Shown here piece after piece: positions 1-5,275 of a DNA stretch of 7,705 nucleotides (position 1 is its first letter; each line of letters opens with the position of its first letter). Where the stretch lies: NCBI GenBank assembly GCA_005888515.1, contig VAZR01000048.1:1-7705 (forward strand). The letters run 5' to 3'. The position numbers were made by a program, and so were the translations under genes. The stretch is from Alphaproteobacteria bacterium (GTDB taxonomy: Bacteria > Pseudomonadota > Alphaproteobacteria > ATCC43930 > CGMCC-115725). The notes below the pieces were generated by a model that saw only the letters and a list, made by a program, of their open reading frames with translations, was not told the origin of the DNA and ran no database searches.

Positions 1-107
1 TCCCCCGAGCCTGCGCCGCTGCATCGCCATTCTCCGTTTCCGCCCTTCCTCGCTTGGGCGCGCACAGTATGATCGGCGCCGACCGAAGCCAACCGGGAGA
101 CGCCGAC
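1..107 (+). promoter_or_regulatory. Leader upstream of the CMD-family gene, weak promoter-like -10
   Basis: No gene is supported here. A TATGAT hexamer at 68-73 is a good -10 match, but the hexamer 17 bases upstream (CTTCCT, 45-50) is a poor -35, so the promoter call is weak. GGGAGA at 95-100 lies seven bases before the ATG at 108 and is a convincing ribosome binding site. It decides the start of the following gene. Anything further upstream is outside the window. Confidence 0.3.
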
Positions 108-656
108 ATGCCGCGCTATCAGCAAATGGAGGAATCGCAGCTCGACGACGCGCAGCGCCGCGTCTTCAACGACTGCAAGGCCGGGCCGCGCGGCTCGGTG
201 CCGCCGCCGGTGCATGTCTGGCTGAAGAGCCCGAACCTCGCCGACAACGCGCACAAGCTCGGCGCGCATGTCCGCTTCGGGACACAGTTCACCCCCAAGC
301 AGACCGAGATCGCGATCCTGATGACGGCGCGCTACTGGACGGCGCAGTTCGAATGGGCGGCGCATGTCCGCCTGGCGCAGCAGGCTGGGCTGTCGCAGGA
401 AGTCATCGACGCGATCGCCGAGCGCAACACGCCGAAATTCGCCGACCCGGACGACCAGCTCGTCTACGATTTCTGCGAGGATTACTACAGCGATCACCGG
501 GTCAGCGACGCCACCTACCAGCGGGTCGTCCGCCGCTTCGGCGAGAAGGGTGCGGTCGATCTCGCCGGGCTGATCGGCTACTACTCGTTCGTGTCGGTCA
601 CTCTCAACGTGTTCGAAGTACCGACCCCGCCCGGCGCCAAATTACTCGGCAAATGA
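108..656 (+). CDS. Carboxymuconolactone decarboxylase (CMD)-family protein
   Basis: The product has 182 residues and belongs to the CMD/AhpD-like all-alpha fold. The family signature is at residues 65-105: a TEIAILMTARYW-type helix followed by QFEWAAH, with Glu82 and His86 at the conserved positions, then LAQQAGLSQEVIDAI. The CxxC of AhpD peroxidases is absent (Ala at those positions), so thiol peroxidase activity is unlikely. True gamma-carboxymuconolactone decarboxylases are usually about 130 residues. This longer form resembles uncharacterised soluble CMD proteins common in proteobacteria, whose substrate is unknown. There is no signal peptide or membrane segment. The ATG at 108 is chosen because GGGAGA at 95-100 precedes it. 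In-frame starts at 54 (TTG) and 69 (ATG) lack such a site. It ends tail to tail with the carbonic anhydrase gene, 12 bp apart. The family call is secure; a specific reaction cannot be assigned. Confidence 0.88.
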   Translation: MPRYQQMEESQLDDAQRRVFNDCKAGPRGSVPPPVHVWLKSPNLADNAHKLGAHVRFGTQFTPKQTEIAILMTARYWTAQFEWAAHVRLAQQAGLSQEVIDAIAERNTPKFADPDDQLVYDFCEDYYSDHRVSDATYQRVVRRFGEKGAVDLAGLIGYYSFVSVTLNVFEVPTPPGAKLLGK

Positions 657-671
657 GCCGGCGCCGGCTCA
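654..671. terminator. 18-bp perfect palindrome joining two convergent stop codons
   Basis: TGAGCCGGCGCCGGCTCA is a perfect inverted repeat. Its first three bases are the TGA stop of the CMD gene, and its last three are the complement of the TGA stop of the carbonic anhydrase gene. As RNA from either strand it can form a 7-bp stem with a GCGC loop. No run of T follows on either side, so a classical intrinsic terminator is not shown. A bidirectional end-of-transcript hairpin is the likely role, by inference. Confidence 0.5.
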
Positions 672-1412
672 GTCGATCATCGTGACCGCGCCGTTCGCCA
701 CATCGTAATAGGCCGCGACGATCTTCAGCTGTCCCTTGCCGATCGCATCGGCGAGCACAGGCGAAGACGTGCGCAAGAGGCCGGCCTGGATCTTGGCGTT
801 GGCCTTGGTCGCCGCCACCAAATCCTTGCCGGCCTGGTCCACCGCCGGACGGATCGAGCGATAAAGCGTGCTGATCTGCCCGGGCACCGCCTGGGCTTTG
901 ATCGTTGCATCCACGGCGCCGCAATTGCCGTGGCCGAGCACCATGATCGCCTTGGAGTGGAGCACCGCGGCGCCGTATTCGAGGCTGGCGATCAGATCGG
1001 CGGTCGCGATGTTGCCGGCGACGCGGCACACAAACAGATGCCCGATCGTCTGATCGAAGACGAGCTCAACCGGCACGCGGGAATCGGCGCAGGACAAGAC
1101 CGACGCAAACGGCGCCTGCGACTCGGTCGTCTTCTCCTTGAGCAATTTGAGATCGTCGTTGAACGAGGTCAGTTGACCCTGCGTGAACCGCTTGTTGCCG
1201 TCCATCATCGCCTGCAGCGCCGCGTCAGGGGTCATCTGCGTCTGCGCCCGCGCCGTCTTCGGCAGCGCGATTTCCGTGCCCCACCCCGCGATCAGACCGG
1301 CGGTCAGCATGGCGCCCGAGCGCAGCACGCCGCGCCGCGACCAACGCTCCGGGCAAGACCCGAGCTCGCCGTGAACGGCACCACAGCCGCAGATCGAGTG
1401 AAGCGAAGCCAT
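669..1412 (-). CDS. Beta-class carbonic anhydrase with Tat signal peptide
   Basis: The product has 247 residues and should interconvert CO2 and bicarbonate at a zinc centre. The beta-class signatures are clear: SCADSRVP with Cys108, Asp110 and Arg112, and GHGNCGAV with His161 and Cys164. These supply the zinc ligands (Cys108, His161, Cys164) and the Asp-Arg dyad. The N-terminus carries a twin-arginine signal: SRRGVL at residues 25-30, a hydrophobic stretch around 34-50, and an ARA-Q cleavage site after residue 56. This predicts export of the folded enzyme to the periplasm. The region before the twin arginines is unusually rich in Cys (8, 10, 20) and His (5, 14). The ATG at 1412 is preceded by AGGGAGGG (1417-1424, minus strand), an excellent ribosome binding site. 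The gene is divergent from the GFA-like gene and convergent with the CMD gene. Class and catalytic residues are certain; export is a strong inference. Confidence 0.95.
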   Translation of the reverse strand: MASLHSICGCGAVHGELGSCPERWSRRGVLRSGAMLTAGLIAGWGTEIALPKTARAQTQMTPDAALQAMMDGNKRFTQGQLTSFNDDLKLLKEKTTESQAPFASVLSCADSRVPVELVFDQTIGHLFVCRVAGNIATADLIASLEYGAAVLHSKAIMVLGHGNCGAVDATIKAQAVPGQISTLYRSIRPAVDQAGKDLVAATKANAKIQAGLLRTSSPVLADAIGKGQLKIVAAYYDVANGAVTMID

Positions 1413-1439
1413 GGATCCCTCCCTATTGATGCAAGCGCG

Positions 1440-1468
1440 ATCCTAGGTGCCGGCCACGCTATATGCAA
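1440..1468 (-). promoter_or_regulatory. Possible sigma-70-type promoter for the carbonic anhydrase gene
   Basis: On the minus strand, TTGCAT (1468-1463) and TAGGAT (1445-1440) are separated by exactly 17 bases. The match to consensus is partial (3 of 6 and 4 of 6). Transcription would begin near 1433, giving a leader of about 20 bases that carries the strong AGGGAGGG site. Position and spacing favour it; the sequence match is modest. Confidence 0.35.
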
Positions 1469-1515
1469 TCAGCGGTAGAAGAACAGTTCACGCAACATAG
1501 TTTGGGCACTCCCCA

Positions 1516-1524
1516 TGCTACAAT
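1516..1524 (+). promoter_or_regulatory. Extended -10 promoter for the GFA-like gene
   Basis: TGCTACAAT is an extended -10 element (TG, one base, then TACAAT, 5 of 6 to consensus). No good -35 lies 16-18 bases upstream, which is usual for extended -10 promoters. Transcription would start near 1531, just before the ribosome binding site at 1540-1545. This also argues that translation begins at 1550 rather than at the upstream in-frame ATG at 1463. Confidence 0.45.
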
Positions 1525-1549
1525 TGTGGCGGGCGAGGTGGAGGAAAGC

Positions 1550-1951
1550 ATGCTCGGCACCTATGAGGGCGGCTGTCATTGCGGTCGCGTGCGCTTCCGG
1601 ATCCAGGTCGATCTGGCGGAGACGGTCATTGGCGAGTGCAACTGCTCGATCTGCACCAAAAAAGGCATTCTGCACCTGCCGGTGCTGCACGAGCGCCTCG
1701 AAGTTCTCAGCGGCGCCGATCAGATGGCGACCTACACTTTCGGCACCGGCGTGGCGAAACACACCTTTTGCCGGCATTGCGGCATCCATGCCTTCTATCA
1801 GCCGCGCTCCGATCCCGAGAACTACAGCGTCAATGCGCGCTGCCTCGACGATTACAATCCCGCGAGGATGCAGCCAGGGCGCTGGTTCGACGGCCAGCAC
1901 TGGGAGCAGGCGTTTGCCAGCGGCGGCCGCGAGTGGGAAGCGAAGCGTTAA
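1550..1951 (+). CDS. GFA/CENP-V-domain zinc protein (formaldehyde-activating-enzyme-like)
   Basis: The product has 133 residues, the usual size for a single GFA domain. All seven family cysteines are visible: Cys9 and Cys11 (GGCHCG), Cys30, Cys32 and Cys35 (ECNCSIC), and Cys74 and Cys77 (FCRHCG). In characterised members these bind two zinc ions. The founding member, Gfa of Paracoccus, was described as speeding glutathione-formaldehyde adduct formation, but most homologues are of unknown function and no glutathione-dependent dehydrogenase lies nearby. It is probably cytoplasmic, with no signal peptide. The ATG at 1550 is chosen because GGAGGA (1540-1545) precedes it and the Cys motif then begins at residue 9, as is typical. 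Starting at 1463 would add 29 unrelated residues and would lie upstream of the likely promoter. The stop lies 8 bp from that of the convergent RidA-like gene. Family call is firm; the activity is uncertain. Confidence 0.9.
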   Translation: MLGTYEGGCHCGRVRFRIQVDLAETVIGECNCSICTKKGILHLPVLHERLEVLSGADQMATYTFGTGVAKHTFCRHCGIHAFYQPRSDPENYSVNARCLDDYNPARMQPGRWFDGQHWEQAFASGGREWEAKR

Positions 1952-1960
1952 TGCGTCGCT
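1939..1960. terminator. Imperfect hairpin across the GFA-like / RidA-like convergent stops
   Basis: AGCGA-A-GC pairs with GC-G-TCGCT around a GTTAAT loop, giving seven base pairs with one internal mismatch. The TAA stop of the GFA-like gene sits partly in the loop, and the opposite gene's stop begins at the right-hand edge (1960). There is no T-run. It may serve as a weak shared transcript end, but a stem this short could occur by chance. Confidence 0.25.
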
Positions 1961-2700
1961 CAGATCACCAACTCGCGGGCGAGGCCACGCACATCCATTT
2001 CGAAATCGAGCCCTTCGACCGGCGGCCGCGCGAAGTGCCAGGTCAGCCCTCCGGCATTCGCACCGCGTCCGACGATCTCGGCGGCTAAATCGCTGTGGAT
2101 GCCGAACACCGTATAGACCTGCGTCGCCGTGACATCCTTCCAGCCGAAGCCGAGCGCGCTCATGCGCCGCTCCATCGCACCGAGCACATAGCGCGCCTTG
2201 TCGCGCATGCCGTCGGGGGACTGGTCGCCGAAGCGGACGATGCGCTCGGCATAGCTGCCGGGGCCGTCGGACGCCTCGCCGCTGCCGGCCGCGACAAAGC
2301 TCTTTCCCGCGCCCGGCACGGTGTAGCTGAAGGCGTAAAAGGATGGCTCGGCGGGCGGATCGATTTCCGGGCAGACATTCGAGCGCGCCACCGGATTGAT
2401 CTCCTCGCGGAAGATGCCCCATTTCTCCAGCCGCTGCACATAGCGGCGGTTGAAATCGATGAACCCCTGTTCGGTGAACTGCTTCGGCGAGCGCAGCTCG
2501 CAGGCGCAGAACGCGGTCGGCGGCCGGCCCAGCCTGGCGAGGTAAGCTTCTATCGCGTCGAAGCCCTCGGCCAATGGCAATGGCCGGGCAAAACGCGCGC
2601 GTTCGATCGCATAGCCCGGCTCGGCCGCGACCCCGCCGGAATACTGGAAGGCATGGGTCAAGAACCGGTAATTGCCGGGCGCGAAGGGTTGGACGGGCAT
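1960..2700 (-). CDS. Tandem RidA-like protein, CnbZ (2-amino-5-chloromuconate deaminase)-like
   Basis: The product has 246 residues that read as two RidA/YjgF-like halves. The first half has a YSGGVA strand (about residues 20-25), an FDAIEAYLARLG helix, and NPVARSNV (about 102-109), which resembles the arginine-bearing PARS motif of RidA enamine/imine deaminases. The second half has AFSYT, FVAAGSGE, then MRDKARYVLGAMERRMSALG and WKDVTATQVYTV, again in RidA-like order. Canonical RidA has about 130 residues, so this is a double-length form. From memory it matches the family named for CnbZ, which deaminates a chloroaminomuconate in chloronitrobenzene degradation. No aromatic-degradation genes are seen here, so the natural substrate is probably different. 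The ATG at 2700 is preceded by GGGAGAGG. It lies 64 bp downstream of the aminopeptidase P gene, possibly in one transcription unit, and converges with the GFA-like gene. Fold call is fairly secure, substrate unknown. Confidence 0.75.
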   Translation of the reverse strand: MPVQPFAPGNYRFLTHAFQYSGGVAAEPGYAIERARFARPLPLAEGFDAIEAYLARLGRPPTAFCACELRSPKQFTEQGFIDFNRRYVQRLEKWGIFREEINPVARSNVCPEIDPPAEPSFYAFSYTVPGAGKSFVAAGSGEASDGPGSYAERIVRFGDQSPDGMRDKARYVLGAMERRMSALGFGWKDVTATQVYTVFGIHSDLAAEIVGRGANAGGLTWHFARPPVEGLDFEMDVRGLARELVI

Positions 2701-2744
2701 ATCGCCTCTCCCGTTTCAAATGGGCCGCGCAGCCTCCCACATTT

Positions 2745-2762
2745 CGGTGTCCCGGGACACCG
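2745..2762 (-). terminator. 18-bp perfect palindrome just after the aminopeptidase P gene
   Basis: CGGTGTCCCGGGACACCG is a perfect inverted repeat beginning two bases after the TAG stop of the aminopeptidase gene, in the 64-bp gap before the RidA-like gene. As RNA it gives a 7-bp stem with a four-base loop. No U-tract follows on the minus strand (the next bases are AAATGTGG). It could attenuate transcription, protect the upstream mRNA 3' end, or bind a dimeric protein. Terminator is the best single label but is inferred. Confidence 0.4.
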
Positions 2763-2764
2763 GG

Positions 2765-4813
2765 CTAGGTGCCGATCGGCTGCGTCGCGGTTGCGAGCCA
2801 GCGGACGGTGTCGCGGTCGACGAGCGGCGTCAATGTCTCACGGACGCGCGCGTGATAGGCGTCGAGCCAGGCGATCTCCTCTTCGTCGAGCAGCTCGCGC
2901 GCAACGAGACTGCGGTCGATCGGCGCCAGGGTCAGCGTCTCAAAGCACAGCATATCGCGCTCGGCGGCGCCGTTCCACGGCTGCACGACAACCAAATTCT
3001 CGATGCGAATCCCATAGGCACCGGTCTTGTAATAACCGGGCTCGTTCGAGACGATCATGCCCGGCAGCAATGGCTGGGTGTTGGCCGCCTTCGAGATCCG
3101 CTGCGGCCCCTCATGCACGCTGAGATAGCTGCCGACCCCATGCCCGGTGCCGTGGTCGTAATCGAGCCCCTTCTCCCATAGCGCGCGGCGCGCGAACGCG
3201 TCGAGCTGCGAGCCCGTCGTGCCTTTCGGAAACCGTGCCAGCGCGAGCGCGATGTGCCCTCTCAGAACGCGGGTGAAATGGTCACGCATCTCATCGCTCG
3301 GCTGGCCGATCGCGATCGTTCGGGTGATGTCGGTCGTGCCGTCGAGATATTGCGCGCCGGAATCGAGCAGATAGAGATTGCCGGGTTCGAGGCGACGCTC
3401 GGTCTCCGGCATCGCGCGGTAATGCACGATCGCACCGTTTGGCCCGGCGCCGGAGATCGTCGGGAAGCTCAGATCGCGGAAATGATCGCCGGCACGGCGA
3501 AACTCTTCCAATCGATCGCTGGCGGCGATCTCGGCGAGCTCCCCTTTTGGCGCCTCGCGCTCCAGCCAAGACAGAAAACGGGTCACCGCCGCGCCATCGC
3601 GACGATGGGCGGCTCGGGTGCCATCGAGCTCGACCGGATTCTTGCAGGCTTTCGGCAACAGGCACGGATCGGCGGCGCGGTGAATGCGCCCGCCGGCATG
3701 CTCCAGCCGGTCAAAGATCCACGAGGCCGCGGTTCCCGGATCGACCTGCACGCGCTCGCCCGATTTTGCCAGCTCGTCGAGTGCCGGGCCGAGCCGGTCC
3801 GGTGGTTCGATCGTCACCGCATTGCCGAGATGGCGGTCGAGACCGGGGGCCAGCTTGCGGCGATCGATAAACAGCGTGACGTTGCCGTCCCGGCGCAGGA
3901 TCGCGAAGGATAACGGCAGCGGGGTGTGCGGCACGTCACCGCCGCGGATATTGAGCAGCCAAGCAATCGATTCCGGCATCGTCAACACCGCTGCGGCGGC
4001 GCCCTCCTCGGCCAAGCCGCGGCCGAGCCGGGTGCGCTTCGCCTCGGCGCTCTCACCGGCATAGCGGTCGGGGTGCGGCACGACCGGGGCGAGCGGTGCC
4101 GGCGGCCGGCCTGCCCACGCCTCATCAACCGGGTTGGCGACCGGCTTGAGGCTCGCTCCGGCGCGCTCGACGCCGGCGTGGAAGCGTTCGACCTCCTGCG
4201 GCGTGTGCAGCCACGGGTCGTAGCCGATCACGGCGCCCTCGGCGACGGCACCGGCGAGCCAGCGCCACGCCGGCTCGTCGACCAAATGGCGGATCTCGAA
4301 CAGCGCCGTGTCGACCTGCGCCGCGGCCTGCAATGTATAGCGGCCATCGACAAACAGCGCGGCGCGGTCGCGCAGTACGACCGCGAGCCCGGCCGAGCCG
4401 GTGAAGCCGGTTAGCCAGGCGAGCCGCTGGCCGGCCGGAGGCACGTACTCGCCCTGGTACTCGTCGGCGCGCGGCACAATAAAGCCGTCGAGCCGGCGCG
4501 TCGCCATCACCTCGCGCAGCCGCGCAACGCGGGCCGGCCGCGGCAGGCGGGCGAAATCCTCACGCGACAGACCGTCGCGATAGCCGGCAGCCATATGATC
4601 GCGCAGCTCATCGAGCGCTTCGGCGAGGGCCGGCGGGGTTGGATCGGCGACGAGTTGATGCCAGCTGCTGCCGATCTCGGCCGGCGCGGCTAAGGCTCCC
4701 GCTACGAGATCGGCGACGCCGTCAGGATCGAGCGGCGAGTGTGCGGCCCGCAGCAGGTGCGCCAACCGGCGCCGGTCCGGTTTTGCTGTCGCCCGCTCAG
4801 CAACTGGCGTCAT
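2765..4813 (-). CDS. Xaa-Pro aminopeptidase (aminopeptidase P, peptidase family M24B)
   Basis: The product has 682 residues and should release N-terminal residues from peptides with proline in second position, using a two-metal centre. The five M24 ligands are present: Asp484 (LLDSG), Asp495 (TTDITRT), His558 (GTGHGVG), Glu591 (SNEPGYY) and Glu605 (RIENL). His403, His464 and His567 sit at the positions of the supporting histidines. Upstream are two creatinase-like N-terminal domains: the first from about residue 95 (RLREVM, FIVPRADEYQGEYVPP, WLTGFTGSAG, FVDGRYT) and the second from about 255 to 385. This three-domain layout matches the long, eukaryotic XPNPEP1-like type rather than the shorter E. 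coli PepP. About 90 extra N-terminal residues precede the first domain, which is unusual. The ATG at 4813 has GGGAG (4824-4820) six bases upstream. The in-frame ATG at 4594 has no comparable site. The protein is probably cytoplasmic. It may be cotranscribed with the RidA-like gene. Confidence 0.95.
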   Translation of the reverse strand: MTPVAERATAKPDRRRLAHLLRAAHSPLDPDGVADLVAGALAAPAEIGSSWHQLVADPTPPALAEALDELRDHMAAGYRDGLSREDFARLPRPARVARLREVMATRRLDGFIVPRADEYQGEYVPPAGQRLAWLTGFTGSAGLAVVLRDRAALFVDGRYTLQAAAQVDTALFEIRHLVDEPAWRWLAGAVAEGAVIGYDPWLHTPQEVERFHAGVERAGASLKPVANPVDEAWAGRPPAPLAPVVPHPDRYAGESAEAKRTRLGRGLAEEGAAAAVLTMPESIAWLLNIRGGDVPHTPLPLSFAILRRDGNVTLFIDRRKLAPGLDRHLGNAVTIEPPDRLGPALDELAKSGERVQVDPGTAASWIFDRLEHAGGRIHRAADPCLLPKACKNPVELDGTRAAHRRDGAAVTRFLSWLEREAPKGELAEIAASDRLEEFRRAGDHFRDLSFPTISGAGPNGAIVHYRAMPETERRLEPGNLYLLDSGAQYLDGTTDITRTIAIGQPSDEMRDHFTRVLRGHIALALARFPKGTTGSQLDAFARRALWEKGLDYDHGTGHGVGSYLSVHEGPQRISKAANTQPLLPGMIVSNEPGYYKTGAYGIRIENLVVVQPWNGAAERDMLCFETLTLAPIDRSLVARELLDEEEIAWLDAYHARVRETLTPLVDRDTVRWLATATQPIGT

Positions 4814-5011
4814 CGACCGCTCCCGAAAATAACCGAGCGCATTTTAGCGGGCAGCAGCGCGCAGCACGAGGCTTGTTGCATCGCGATAATTTTCTTCAAA
4901 AGTCTGACAGTCCCTCTGACCTGTGCATGGCTGGATTGCGATCTTTTGGATGGTTCGTAGCGCCAAAATCCCCATTTTTTGCAGTGCACCATTAGCGTGA
5001 GGAGTACGACC
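4814..5011. promoter_or_regulatory. Divergent control region between aminopeptidase P and DUF1127 genes
   Basis: These 198 bases hold no supported gene and include the most AT-rich stretch of the window (about 4881-4985). On the minus strand TAAAAT (4846-4841) could be a -10 for the aminopeptidase gene, but no good -35 lies upstream of it. On the plus strand a heat-shock-like CCCCATTT (4970-4977) is well placed for the DUF1127 gene. TCTGAC occurs twice, 12 bases apart (4903-4908 and 4915-4920). TGAGGAG at 4998-5004 is the DUF1127 ribosome binding site. Confidence 0.5.
4970..4977 (+). promoter_or_regulatory. RpoH (sigma-32)-like -10 octamer before the DUF1127 gene
   Basis: CCCCATTT matches the classical heat-shock -10 consensus CCCCATnT. 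It would place a transcript start near 4984, about 28 bases before the ATG at 5012. The best upstream -35 candidate, TTGGAT at 4946-4951, is 18 bases away, longer than the E. coli heat-shock optimum. The call therefore rests mainly on the octamer and its position. Confidence 0.3.
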
Positions 5012-5275
5012 ATGTCGCTGATCAACCTCTTCGTTGCGGCGCGCAACGCCTGGAGCGGGTGGCGGAACCGCCAGCGCGCCTATGGCGAGCTGATGGCGCT
5101 CGACGACCGCTCGCTTGCCGATATAGGCATCCGCCGCTCCGACATCCCGGCGATCGTGGAGGGTTTCCACGAGAAGGCCCGGCATCAGCCTGTCGAAGCG
5201 CGCGATCCGGCGATGGCGCTGAGCGCACGTCAGGTGAAGCTTGCCTTTGGCGGGCGTTGGCTGCCGCCGGTCTGA
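5012..5275 (+). CDS. DUF1127 domain small protein
   Basis: The product has 87 residues. The DUF1127 core is at about residues 13-51: a W-containing amphipathic helix (WSGWRNRQRAYGELMALD) followed by DDRSLADIGIRRSDI, the strongly conserved end of the domain. Such proteins are small, basic and widespread in alphaproteobacteria. One, CcaF1 of Rhodobacter sphaeroides, is an RNA-binding protein made under heat-shock sigma factor control, and others in Agrobacterium influence phosphate and carbon metabolism. Here about 36 residues follow the core, with no recognisable motif. TGAGGAG (4998-5004) seven bases before the ATG at 5012 fixes the start. An in-frame TTG at 4979 lacks this support. Its last 46 bases overlap the 3' end of prmA on the opposite strand. 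It interrupts the minus-strand gene row and is probably a single-gene unit. An RNA-binding regulatory role is possible but inferred. Confidence 0.88.
   Translation: MSLINLFVAARNAWSGWRNRQRAYGELMALDDRSLADIGIRRSDIPAIVEGFHEKARHQPVEARDPAMALSARQVKLAFGGRWLPPV

Noticed and set aside
54..107. Longer CMD-family protein starting at TTG 54 or ATG 69
   Set aside because: Neither start has a ribosome site, and a -10-like hexamer (68-73) overlaps them. GGGAGA before the ATG at 108 fits much better.
315..395. AhpD-type peroxidase identity for the CMD-family protein
   Set aside because: The CxxC pair required by AhpD is replaced by alanines, so only the wider CMD family is supported.
930..1478. 182-residue plus-strand frame over the carbonic anhydrase gene
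   Set aside because: It is antisense to a certain gene, with shadow-like composition and no plausible start signal.
1463..1549. Longer GFA-like protein starting at ATG 1463
   Set aside because: The added 29 residues do not belong to the domain, lie upstream of a likely extended -10 promoter, and have no ribosome site, while 1550 has GGAGGA.
1469..2740. 423-residue open frame on the minus strand
   Set aside because: It lies across the GFA-like gene and the RidA-like gene in shifted frames, is Arg/Ala-rich with no family motifs, and is a GC-driven shadow.
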